From assembly GCA_963834305.1 (NCBI GenBank), contig CAWIAX010000003.1, forward strand, positions 1,612,001-1,676,000: DNA of 64,000 nucleotides, given 5' to 3'. Of the stretch, positions 26,868 through 34,379 are shown one piece after another (position 1 is the first letter of the stretch; each line of letters opens with the position of its first letter). This stretch comes from JACCXG01 sp963834305 (GTDB lineage Bacteria; Acidobacteriota; Vicinamibacteria; Vicinamibacterales; 2-12-FULL-66-21). Both the position numbers and the translations under genes were made by a program. A model generated the notes under the pieces. It did not search any database. It was not told the DNA's origin and saw only the letters and a program-made list of their open reading frames with translations.

Positions 26868-27263
26868 ATGACCGTTTCCCAGGGATCGGGCCGGCGGGCG
26901 GACGCGCGGCTCTGGCGCCTCGACATTGCGCGTGAGCGCCGCGACGGCGTGGTGATCCTCGAGGTGGCCGGGCGGCTCGGCGCCGAGTCGTCCGGGCGCT
27001 TCATCGAGGCGGTGCTGGCGGAGATCCAGGGGGAGCAGCCGAGCCTCCTGATCGACCTGGCGCAGGTGGATTACGTCAGCAGCGCCGGCCTGACGGCGCT
27101 CGAGGCCATCGCGGGCCGTGTGCACAGCGTCCAGGGGACGCTGGTGCTCTGCGCGCTGACGGATGCCGTCTGCCTCGTCGTCGAGCTCGCCGGGCTTCAG
27201 GGGAGCCTGACTGTCGTGGCGACGCGGGAAGAGGGGGAGGAAGGGCTAAGGGCGAAGGGCTAA
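26868..27263 (+). CDS. STAS-domain anti-anti-sigma-type protein
   Basis: 131 residues from the ATG at 26868, which has GGGGG just upstream; ATGs at 26847 and 26817 are also in frame. It carries a STAS fold: VVILEVAGRLGAESSGRFIE, LLIDLAQVDYVSSAGLTALE (phospho-acceptor serine expected in the SSAG turn) and LVLCALTDAVCLVVELAGLQ. Such proteins relay serine-kinase partner switching, but no anti-sigma kinase gene is adjacent. The C-terminal EEGLRAKG is encoded by the beginning of a heptanucleotide repeat array that supplies the stop codon. It is divergent from the ECF sigma gene and may or may not belong to the same control circuit. Confidence 0.85.
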   Translation: MTVSQGSGRRADARLWRLDIARERRDGVVILEVAGRLGAESSGRFIEAVLAEIQGEQPSLLIDLAQVDYVSSAGLTALEAIAGRVHSVQGTLVLCALTDAVCLVVELAGLQGSLTVVATREEGEEGLRAKG

Positions 27264-27310
27264 GGGCGAAGGGCTAAGGGCGAAGGGCTAAGGGCGAAGG
27301 GCGAAGGGCG
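27241..27310. repeat. heptanucleotide array, AAGGGCT/AAGGGCG
   Basis: Ten perfect head-to-tail 7-base units, alternating AAGGGCT and AAGGGCG and ending in three AAGGGCG. The array begins inside the 3' end of the STAS gene and fills the space to the convergent sulfatase gene. The G3 run every seven bases on the plus strand matches the G3N4 pattern of potential four-stranded DNA. Confidence 0.95.
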
Positions 27311-27320
27311 AAGCGGCGCG

Positions 27321-28703
27321 TCAGCGGGGCTTGGGGAACGGATCGCCGGCGGCTTTCAGCCAGACGAGGAGATCGGTCAGCAGCTCGTTGCGTTTGCCGG
27401 GCTGCGTGGTGGCCAGGTCCTGGCGTTCGCCGATGTCGGCGTTGATGTCGTAGAGCTCGACGGCGCGATTGGTGTCGAGCCGCTCCCGGCCGCCATCGAG
27501 CAGGAACTCCTCGTGATAGAGGTGCAGCTTCCAGTTGCCCTTCCGGATCACGCTGACCGGGCGGGTCCGGAACACCGGGTCGCGGCCGCGGATGACCGGG
27601 TCGTCGAGGTAGCCGGGAAAGTGCCAGAAGATCGCCTGGCGGGCGAGTGTGGCGGCGCCTTTCAGGAGCGGCAGCAGGCTTTCCCCGTCCAGCGGCTGAC
27701 CGGCTGGCGCGGCGGCCCCGGCGGCGGCCAGGAACGTCGGATACAGATCAACGTGAATGATGGGCACGGTTGAACGGGTGCCGGGCTTGACGACGCCGGG
27801 CCAGCGCGCGATGAACGGCTCGCGGATGCCCCCTTCGTAGTAGCCCCCCTTGCTGCCGCGCAGCGGCTCCTGTGACGACTGCTGGGTGGCGCCGTTGTCC
27901 GAGGTGAACACCAGCAGCGTGTTGTCGTCCAGGCCGAGGGCCTTCAGTTCCTGCAGCAGCAGGCCAACCCCGTCATCCAGATCGTAGAGGCAGGCGGCAT
28001 ACAGCGCGTTGGCGTGCTGGGCGCCCGGCTGCTTGGCCTTGAACTTCGCCAGTGACGACGGACGGGCCTCGAGCGCGGAGTGGATGGCGTGGTGGGAGAG
28101 AAACGCGAAGAACGGCCGTGCCCGGTTGTCGCGCATGAACGACACGGCGGCGCGCGTCAGGGAATAGACGCCCTTGGGGTCGTCGGGCTCGTCGCGCCGC
28201 GCATTCGGGTTGGGGGCGCGCGAGTCGAACACCACGTCGAAGCCCTGCGCGGACGGCGGCGCACCCTCCTTGCCGCCGAGGTGCCACTTGCCGAACAGGC
28301 CGGTGGCATAGCCGGCCGACTTGAGGGCCTCGGCCAGCGTCACGTTCGCCGGCGGCAGGCCGCTGCGGTTCGGGACCGGCACCAGCCGCATCAACTCCCG
28401 CGGCCCGCGCATCGTGCTCTCGACGGCGTAGACGCCGTGGCGCGGCGTGTATTGCCCCGACAGCAGGCTGGCCCGGCTCGGCGCACAGTTGCCGGCGGCG
28501 GCATAGGCCTGCGTGAACACCATCCCTTCGCCGGCGAGCCTGTCGATGTTCGGCGTCTCGTAGAAATCGCTGCCCTGATAGCCGACGTCGCTCCAGCCGA
28601 GGTCGTCGGCGTAGATCAGGACGATGTTGGGCGGCGCCGCCTCGGCCTCGAACGACGGGAGAGCAAGCAGGGCAGCGGTGAGGGCGAGGAGGATGGATCG
28701 CAT
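27321..28703 (-). CDS. type I sulfatase (arylsulfatase family)
   Basis: 460 residues with a signal peptide (MRSILLALTAALLALPSFEA). Metal-binding Asp33-Asp34 lie in VLIYADDLGWSDVGY. The formylglycine motif is CAPSR (73-77) in GNCAPSRASLLSGQYTPRHG, so Cys73 would be converted to formylglycine by a maturase encoded elsewhere. GLFGKWHLGG carries the conserved Lys and His, and VFTSDNGA the second metal site. The likely role is hydrolysis of sulfate esters, perhaps on polysaccharides, in the periplasm or outside the cell. It is convergent with the STAS gene across a heptanucleotide array. No SusCD-type genes are adjacent. Confidence 0.93.
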   Translation of the reverse strand: MRSILLALTAALLALPSFEAEAAPPNIVLIYADDLGWSDVGYQGSDFYETPNIDRLAGEGMVFTQAYAAAGNCAPSRASLLSGQYTPRHGVYAVESTMRGPRELMRLVPVPNRSGLPPANVTLAEALKSAGYATGLFGKWHLGGKEGAPPSAQGFDVVFDSRAPNPNARRDEPDDPKGVYSLTRAAVSFMRDNRARPFFAFLSHHAIHSALEARPSSLAKFKAKQPGAQHANALYAACLYDLDDGVGLLLQELKALGLDDNTLLVFTSDNGATQQSSQEPLRGSKGGYYEGGIREPFIARWPGVVKPGTRSTVPIIHVDLYPTFLAAAGAAAPAGQPLDGESLLPLLKGAATLARQAIFWHFPGYLDDPVIRGRDPVFRTRPVSVIRKGNWKLHLYHEEFLLDGGRERLDTNRAVELYDINADIGERQDLATTQPGKRNELLTDLLVWLKAAGDPFPKPR

Positions 28704-28777
28704 GGCGGTCCGGGGATTCTACCGCCGGCCGCCGAGTCCTGCGGCCGCACGCGTGGCATCGGGTAATCGGGCGCCAC

Positions 28778-28806
28778 TTGACGGCCGCGGTCCCTGGTGT
28801 TATGTA
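28778..28806 (+). promoter_or_regulatory. promoter for the BlaI-M56 operon
   Basis: TTGACG (28778-28783), a 17-base spacer and TATGTA (28801-28806) give a well-spaced sigma-70-type promoter 29 bases before the BlaI-like start. Confidence 0.6.
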
Positions 28807-28833
28807 TATCGCAACAGTGTTAAAAAAATAACA
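28798..28833. promoter_or_regulatory. AT-rich inverted repeat, candidate BlaI-like operator
   Basis: TGTTAT (28798-28803) and ATAACA (28828-28833) face each other across a 24-base AT-rich centre that includes the -10 element and ends at the start codon. BlaI/MecI regulators bind AT-rich dyads over their own promoter, so autorepression is plausible. The arms are more widely spaced than in a classical Bla operator. Confidence 0.4.
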
Positions 28834-28834
28834 T

Positions 28835-29227
28835 ATGGGACGCGCGCCGCTGCACACCGCCCTCACCAGACGTGAACGCCAGATCATGGACGCGATCTAC
28901 CGCCGCGGCCGGGCCACGGCCGGGGAGATCGTCGCCGAGCTGCCGGGCACGCCCGCCAACGCCACCGTGCGGACGCAGCTGCGCGTGCTGGAGGCCAAGG
29001 GGCACCTCCGCCACGAGGAGCACGGCCTGCGCTACGTCTACCTGCCGACGGTGCCGCGGCACTCGGCGCGGAAGTCGGCCCTCAAGCACCTGGTCGACAC
29101 ATTCTTCGACGGCTCGGGCGCGCAGGTCGTCGCGGCGCTGCTCGGCGGGGAGGGCGCCCGGCTCAAAGACGACGAGCTCGAGCGCATTGCCGAACTGGTG
29201 CGTAATGCCAGGAAGGAGACAGGATGA
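28835..29227 (+). CDS. BlaI/MecI/CopY family transcriptional repressor
   Basis: 130 residues with a winged-helix domain (ALTRRERQIMDAIYRRGRAT, AGEIVAELPG, VRTQLRVLEAKGHLRHEEHG, YVYLPTVPR) and a C-terminal dimerisation helix (ALKHLVDTFFDGSGAQVVAA). It is expected to repress its own operon until cleaved or released by the membrane protease encoded next to it. Its stop overlaps the M56 gene start (ATGA). The signal need not be a beta-lactam: no beta-lactamase gene is nearby, and such pairs are common in Acidobacteriota without one. Confidence 0.93.
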   Translation: MGRAPLHTALTRRERQIMDAIYRRGRATAGEIVAELPGTPANATVRTQLRVLEAKGHLRHEEHGLRYVYLPTVPRHSARKSALKHLVDTFFDGSGAQVVAALLGGEGARLKDDELERIAELVRNARKETG

Positions 29228-30882
29228 TGTTCGCCGTTGACGTCGTGCTTCGCTCGTCGGCCGTCCTCCTGCTCGGCTTCGCGGCGCTGGCGTCCCTCCG
29301 CCGCCGCTCTGCCGCACTCCGGCACCGCGTGCTGCTGCTCACCCTGTCCGGGGCGGTGCTCGTCGTGCCTCTGACGCTCGTGCTGCCGGCATGGAGCGTC
29401 CACTTGCCTGTTCCGGTGTCGACGGCATCCGTGTCCACGGCATCCGGCGCGACGGCGCCGCACCCGTCGACCGCCCCGCCGGGGGCTCCTGCTGTGGCCG
29501 GTGACTCCCGCGGTGCCCCGCCGGAAGGCGCGCCTCAGGCATCGGCCAGCCTGCCGCAGACGCTGGGCCTGATCTGGTTGGCGGGCGTCCTGGCGGGCCT
29601 GGCGCTGCTCGCAGCCGGGCTGATGCGCCTCGCCAGGGTGGGCGCAGGGTCCATTCGACTCGAAGAGGGTCCGTGGCACGACGCCATGCGCGACGCCGCG
29701 TCGCGCCACGGGATCGGCCGGCCGATCGTCCTCCTGCTGTCGGAGGCCTCCGACCTCGTCGCCACCTGGGGCGTGCTGCGGCCGCGCGTGCTGCTGCCCG
29801 CCCAGGCCGCCGGCTGGCCCGGCGCACGCATCCGCCTCGTCCTCGACCACGAGCTGGCGCACGTCGCGCGGCGCGACTGGCTCTGGCAGATGGCCGCCGA
29901 CGTCCTGCGCGCGCTCTACTGGTTCAACCCGCTCTTCTGGATCGCCTGCCGCCGGCTGCGGCGCGAGAGCGAACAGGCCTGCGACGATGCCGTGCTGGAG
30001 TCCGGAGTGCCGGGGCGCGACTACGCGGCGCAGCTGCTGGAGATTGCCACCGAGAGCCGCCGCGCCGGCCCCCGCTGGGCCCCGGCGGTGCCAATGGCCC
30101 GCCCGTCAACCCTGGAAAGGAGAGTTGCCGCCATGCTGAATCCACGCCTCGATCGCACCGTCCCCTCGCGCCGCTCGCTCGCTGCCGCAGCCGTGATGCT
30201 GCTCGGTATCACCCTGTCGGTCGCGTCGTTCAGCGCTGCCCAGAATGGCCGGCGGCCGCTCGTTGGCGCCATCTACGACCCCACGGGTGCGGTGCTGCCG
30301 GGCGTCGAGCTGACGCTGGAAGATGCCCAGGCCTTCACCTGGCAGGCCACGACGGATGCCGCGGGCCGCTTCGAGTTCCTGCCGGTCGAGCCGGGCGTCT
30401 ACAAGCTCGAGGCGCGGCTGCCCGGCTTCAAGCAGTTCCGCCACGAGTTCCCGCTCACTAACGCCGCCGACTGGGACCGCGCCATCACGCTGCAGGTCGG
30501 CCAGGTGAGCGAGTCGGTCGCGGTCCGCGCCTCCCGCATGCCGCGCACCGGACCGGCCGCGGCGCCGGCGACCGGCCCGGTCCCGGTGCGGGTGGGTGGC
30601 AACATCCGGGCGCCGCGCAAGCTCCACGACCAGAAACCGGTGTTCCCGGCGTCGATGCGCGAGGCCGGCCGCGAGGGCGTTGTCCCCATCGAGGCGTTGA
30701 TCGGCCAGGACGGCCTGGTGCATTCCGCGCGCGTCCTCAGCGCGCACGTCCACCCCGACTTCGCCGCCGCCGCGCTCGACGCCGTGCGGCAGTGGCGCTT
30801 CAGCCCGACGCTCCTCAACGGCAACCCGGTCGACGTCGTCATGACCGTGTCGATCGAGTTCAGCCTGTCCGACACCCCGTAG
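29224..30882 (+). CDS. M56 (BlaR1-like) metallopeptidase fused to carboxypeptidase-regulatory and TonB domains
   Basis: 552 residues. The N-terminal membrane region carries the zinc motif HELAH (209-213) in LDHELAHVARRDWLWQMAAD and the ligand region SEQACDDAVLESG. A last hydrophobic segment (about 318-338) precedes a carboxypeptidase-regulatory-like domain (346-430, GAIYDPTGAVLPGVELTLED) and a C-terminal TonB domain (457-547, FAAAALDAVRQWRFSPTLLN). Instead of a penicillin-binding sensor it therefore carries two export- and envelope-type modules. The ribosome-binding site is AAGGAG inside the BlaI gene; the start overlaps its stop. It probably cleaves or releases BlaI on an envelope signal. 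Confidence 0.9.
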   Translation: MMFAVDVVLRSSAVLLLGFAALASLRRRSAALRHRVLLLTLSGAVLVVPLTLVLPAWSVHLPVPVSTASVSTASGATAPHPSTAPPGAPAVAGDSRGAPPEGAPQASASLPQTLGLIWLAGVLAGLALLAAGLMRLARVGAGSIRLEEGPWHDAMRDAASRHGIGRPIVLLLSEASDLVATWGVLRPRVLLPAQAAGWPGARIRLVLDHELAHVARRDWLWQMAADVLRALYWFNPLFWIACRRLRRESEQACDDAVLESGVPGRDYAAQLLEIATESRRAGPRWAPAVPMARPSTLERRVAAMLNPRLDRTVPSRRSLAAAAVMLLGITLSVASFSAAQNGRRPLVGAIYDPTGAVLPGVELTLEDAQAFTWQATTDAAGRFEFLPVEPGVYKLEARLPGFKQFRHEFPLTNAADWDRAITLQVGQVSESVAVRASRMPRTGPAAAPATGPVPVRVGGNIRAPRKLHDQKPVFPASMREAGREGVVPIEALIGQDGLVHSARVLSAHVHPDFAAAALDAVRQWRFSPTLLNGNPVDVVMTVSIEFSLSDTP

Positions 30883-30903
30883 CGTCCGCCTGAAGGCGGA
30901 CGC
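30882..30903. repeat. perfect stem-loop after the M56 gene (REP-like)
   Basis: GCGTCCGCC, a TGAA loop and GGCGGACGC form a 9-base perfect stem starting on the last base of the M56 stop codon. There is no T-run after it, so it is a poor intrinsic terminator and could be a REP-type palindrome. A shorter relative (TCCGCC-CGA-GGCGGA) lies near 43670, between two convergent genes. Confidence 0.5.
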
Positions 30904-30911
30904 CACGAGGG

Positions 30912-30945
30912 TTGGGTGTTGGAAGGTTGGGACTTGGGAATTGCG
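30912..30945. repeat. degenerate TTGGGNN heptad array
   Basis: TTGGGTG, TTGGAAG, a shifted TTGGGAC and TTGGGAA follow one another just after the M56 stem-loop. This is an eroded example of the 7-base repeats found cleanly at 33112-33159. Confidence 0.5.
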
Positions 30946-30956
30946 CGAGCGCGGGG

Positions 30957-33026
30957 CTACTTGCGCCGGTCGTGCGGCACCACGACGGTGGTCCGCAGCG
31001 TCGTCACGTTGCACGCGCGGTCGGTGACGATGGCTTCGAGCGTGTAGGTCCGCCCGTCCCGGTCGTGGCCAAGCCGGGACGCCTCGAGCGCGACGGTTCG
31101 GGAGAAAGTGAGCCAGGTCCCGCCGCCGCCCGTGACCGGGTTCAGCGTGGGTTGAACGGCGCCGTATTCGTCGATCACGCGGAACGTCACGTGATCGATC
31201 CCGGTGCCGGCGTCGGAAAGCTCCCCGGAGAGCGTGACACTGACCATCTGGCCGTTGGGCGGCCAGATGACCGCGGGATCCGCGGCGAGCGCCCCGCCGG
31301 GCGCCTGCCGGTCAATCGCGATGTCGAGGGTCGCGACCTGGCCGGCGGCGACCGCGACGGTGCAGGCGGACGTGTAGGCGGCCTGCCCGGCGGGCTGCAC
31401 CGTCACCGTGAACTGTCCGGGGGCGAGGTCAACGCCGGCGTAATAGCCGTTCCCGTCCGATGCGGTGGAGATGGATGTCCTGCCGGCCGCTGGCGCCGGG
31501 CCGGCGGCAAGACGCTGCAGCGTGACGGCGCCGCTGTCCACGACCGCGCCCGACTCGTCGCGGACCGAGCCACGCAGGTGGCCGACCTGGGGACTGACTT
31601 TCCAGGGCAGCGCCGGGATGGCCGCCGGCTGCTCGAAGATCGGCACGGGGTTGAGCGCGGGGTCCTCGAACAGCGTCAGTCCGCTGGTGGAGCGTCCGGT
31701 CAGCAGACCCGACGCGAGCTCGGCGAACGGCCGCGCCGGCGTGTTCTGGTTCGGCGGCAGCGACAGCGGGTTGTTCGCCACCGCGGCGTTGGACGTCGCC
31801 AGCGAGTAGAAGTTGACGCCGAGGTTGCGGTTGCCCGCCGCGGATGGCTGCAGCGCGCGCCGGGCCTGCGGCAGCGTGCCCTCGATCGAGTTGAGGAAGG
31901 CGCCGAGGCCCATCATGGCGGCGCGGCCGTACTGGTGGTCGCGGACCCAGTCGTTCCAGCGATCGAAGGCGGTCCGCCCCGACGCCTGGTGATCGCGCTG
32001 GTAGATCATGGGAATCGCGATGTCGATGATCCCCTCCTCGGTCCAGGCGCGCCAGTCCTGATAGACGCGCCAATAGGCCTCCGCCGACGCCCATGCACTC
32101 TCGGTCTGCGGCCCGGATCCGAAGGCGATGAACGCGCCGGAGATCTTGATCGCCGGCCGGATGGCGACGGCATCGACATAGATGCGGCGGACGAGGCTGG
32201 TGACCTGATCGCGGCGCCACTGACTCCACAGCGTGTCGTTCTGCGCCGGCGGCGGGGCGCCGGGGGGGATGCCGTAGCGGTGGTGGAACCGCGCGATGCT
32301 CGTGGCGTTGTAGCCGACACTCGTCCCGGTGGACGGCGTCTGCCCCGTGATGCTGATGTCGGGATAGCGGATGCGGTCGAGGTGCAGCCCGTCGAGGTTG
32401 TAGTTGCGGACCAGGTGCATGAGCACGTCCACCGTGTACTTCGCCGCGTCCGGATGCCCGGCATCGATGTAGAACTCGCTGCCGAAGCGGTGCCCCTGGA
32501 GCGAGATTGCCGCCGTGCCGTCGGAGATCAGCGTGCGCGTCAGCCAGGTGTCGGGCCCCTGCGTAATCGTGTTGGTCGCCGGGTCGAAGCCGCCGTGCCG
32601 GTTGAAGGCATGGCCGGGATCGACAGGCGGGAAGAGACTCGGCGCCCGGTTCCAGATCGCGTTCACGATGACGAAGGCATGCACTTCGAGCCCGTAGGTG
32701 TGCGCCTCGAGAATCAGGTCCTGCAGCGGGTCGAACGCCGGCTGGATGGGCGTGCGATCGGCCAGCGGCTCGAGCGAGTTCAGGTACCAGGAGTCGCCGC
32801 GGCGCCGTACCTGCGCGAAGATGGTGTTGGCGTTGGCCGCCACCGCCTGCGCCACCACGTTCGCGACATCCGTGTGGCTGTTCAACGTCGTGTTGAAGGT
32901 GTCCACCCAGAACCCGCGCACCTCGCTGCGCGCCTGCGCGTCGAGCCGCCCGGTGCTGCCCGCCAGCACCATCAGCGCCCCCAGAATCCACACCAGTGCC
33001 CTGCCCGGACTCGATACACGCATCAT
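30957..33026 (-). CDS. secreted glycoside-hydrolase-like (GHL10/DUF187-type) protein
   Basis: 689 residues; the ATG at 33026 has a GAGGAG ribosome-binding site at good spacing. A signal peptide (ALVWILGALMVLAG) leads into a TIM-barrel glycosidase-like domain, with RSEVRGFWVDTFNTTLNS, ANTIFAQVRRRGDSWYLNSL, NYNLDGLHLDRIRYPDISIT (candidate acid Asp) and IDIAIPMIYQRD. This is the family-10-like domain of unknown substrate. A carboxypeptidase-regulatory-like beta-sandwich (about 510-590) and a further Ig-like module (about 600-685) follow. It probably acts outside the cytoplasm on glycans. The substrate cannot be stated, and no neighbouring carbohydrate genes help. Confidence 0.85.
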   Translation of the reverse strand: MMRVSSPGRALVWILGALMVLAGSTGRLDAQARSEVRGFWVDTFNTTLNSHTDVANVVAQAVAANANTIFAQVRRRGDSWYLNSLEPLADRTPIQPAFDPLQDLILEAHTYGLEVHAFVIVNAIWNRAPSLFPPVDPGHAFNRHGGFDPATNTITQGPDTWLTRTLISDGTAAISLQGHRFGSEFYIDAGHPDAAKYTVDVLMHLVRNYNLDGLHLDRIRYPDISITGQTPSTGTSVGYNATSIARFHHRYGIPPGAPPPAQNDTLWSQWRRDQVTSLVRRIYVDAVAIRPAIKISGAFIAFGSGPQTESAWASAEAYWRVYQDWRAWTEEGIIDIAIPMIYQRDHQASGRTAFDRWNDWVRDHQYGRAAMMGLGAFLNSIEGTLPQARRALQPSAAGNRNLGVNFYSLATSNAAVANNPLSLPPNQNTPARPFAELASGLLTGRSTSGLTLFEDPALNPVPIFEQPAAIPALPWKVSPQVGHLRGSVRDESGAVVDSGAVTLQRLAAGPAPAAGRTSISTASDGNGYYAGVDLAPGQFTVTVQPAGQAAYTSACTVAVAAGQVATLDIAIDRQAPGGALAADPAVIWPPNGQMVSVTLSGELSDAGTGIDHVTFRVIDEYGAVQPTLNPVTGGGGTWLTFSRTVALEASRLGHDRDGRTYTLEAIVTDRACNVTTLRTTVVVPHDRRK

Positions 33027-33111
33027 CTGGCTCCTCGGTTGTGTGCCGCGCGAAGACGGGTGCCGCGGCGCGCGATTATTTATCGGAGGGCTGGTGGTGT
33101 CAACGACGGCG

Positions 33112-33159
33112 TTGGGCCTTGGGCGTTGGGAGTTGGGCGTTGGGAGTTGTGAATTGGCC
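33112..33159. repeat. heptanucleotide array, TTGGGCG/TTGGGAG
   Basis: Five clean units (TTGGGCC, TTGGGCG, TTGGGAG, TTGGGCG, TTGGGAG) are followed by TTGTGAA and TTGGCC. The array ends on the base before the stop codon of the DUF819 gene (minus strand). Confidence 0.9.
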
Positions 33160-34353
33160 TCAGCCACCATACGCGCGCGCGACCAGGCGGAGCAGGAACG
33201 CGTCGAGGATGCCGACGTAGGTGCCGAGGACGTAGCCGAGCACCGCCAGCAGCACGCCCACGGTGGCCAGCGCGGGATGAAAGGCGGCGGCCACGACCGG
33301 CGCCGACGCCGCGCCACCGACGTTGGCCTGCGACCCGACGGCAAGGAAGAAGACCGGCGCCCGAAGATAGCGGCGGACGCCCAGCATGGCAGCCGCGTGA
33401 ATCAGCATCCACAGCGCCCCGACGGCCAGCAGCGGCAGGTTGTCCATCACGTGCGTGAACACCGCGCTGGCCCCGATGGTGGCGACCAGCAGGTAGAGGA
33501 AGACCGAGCCGACGGTGCTCGCCCCCGCGCCTTCGAGCCGCCGCAGCCGGGTGAACGACATCGCCACGCCGATCGCGGTCACCAGGCAGACGGTCCAGGT
33601 GAAGCCGTTGATGATGGTGCCGATGTCGGGCAGGAAGCGCGCGACATACGTGATGACCGCGGTCGTGACGAACCCGATCGCCAGGATCAGCAGCAGCTCC
33701 GCCAGATTGGCCGGCCGCGCCACCTCCGCCTGATACCGCTCCACCCGCATCCGCACGTCGTCGATGCGGTGGCGGTCGGCGCCGATCTTCTCGTCCATCG
33801 CCCGCTCGCGGCCGGCAAAGAGCAGCAGCGTGGCGGTCCAGACGTTGGCGACCGCCACGTCGACGACGACCATCAGGCTCATGGTCTCGGGGCTGGCGCC
33901 GGCGCTTTCACCGACGGCCACGAAGTTGGCGCCGCCGCCGATCCACGATCCCGACAGGGCGGCGAGGCCGCGCCAGGCCTGATCGAGCGCCTCGGGCGGG
34001 AACATCCAGCCGAGTGCCAGGAACGCCAGCGGGCCGCCGACCGCGATGCTGGCGGTGCCCGCCAGGAACAGCACGACCGCGTCGCGGCCGAGCGAGGCGA
34101 CGGCGGGAATGTCGGCGGAGAGGACCAGCAGGACGAGGCTGGCCGGCAGCAGGATGCGGCGGATGAAGACGTAGACCTCGGACTCGCCCGGGATGATGCC
34201 GAGATTCGACAGCAGCGCCGGCACGAAGTAGCAGAAGACGAGCAGCGGAACGACCCGGAAGATGCGGTCGCCGAGCGGATGGCGCTGGAACATGAAGAGG
34301 CCGGCCAGCACCAGCAGGAGGACGGCCAGCACGCTCAGGGGGGTCTCGATCAT
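33160..34353 (-). CDS. DUF819 family membrane protein
   Basis: 397 residues with about ten to twelve membrane segments. The DUF819/YjcL-type signature includes GLAALSGSWIGGGANFVAVG, the first half of an inverted-repeat transporter core, and FFLAVGSQANVGGAASAPVV in the second half. These paired GG-rich re-entrant segments resemble sodium-coupled carrier families. No substrate has been assigned to most members. It starts with an ATG at 34353, 26 bases after the ADOP permease stop, so the two may share a transcript. Confidence 0.88.
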   Translation of the reverse strand: MIETPLSVLAVLLLVLAGLFMFQRHPLGDRIFRVVPLLVFCYFVPALLSNLGIIPGESEVYVFIRRILLPASLVLLVLSADIPAVASLGRDAVVLFLAGTASIAVGGPLAFLALGWMFPPEALDQAWRGLAALSGSWIGGGANFVAVGESAGASPETMSLMVVVDVAVANVWTATLLLFAGRERAMDEKIGADRHRIDDVRMRVERYQAEVARPANLAELLLILAIGFVTTAVITYVARFLPDIGTIINGFTWTVCLVTAIGVAMSFTRLRRLEGAGASTVGSVFLYLLVATIGASAVFTHVMDNLPLLAVGALWMLIHAAAMLGVRRYLRAPVFFLAVGSQANVGGAASAPVVAAAFHPALATVGVLLAVLGYVLGTYVGILDAFLLRLVARAYGG

Positions 34354-34379
34354 GGCGCGTCAGGATACTCCACACGCCG

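Noticed and set aside
28835..30882. Beta-lactam resistance locus
   Set aside because: BlaI and M56 families are present but no beta-lactamase or penicillin-binding sensor domain; the fused domains point to another signal.
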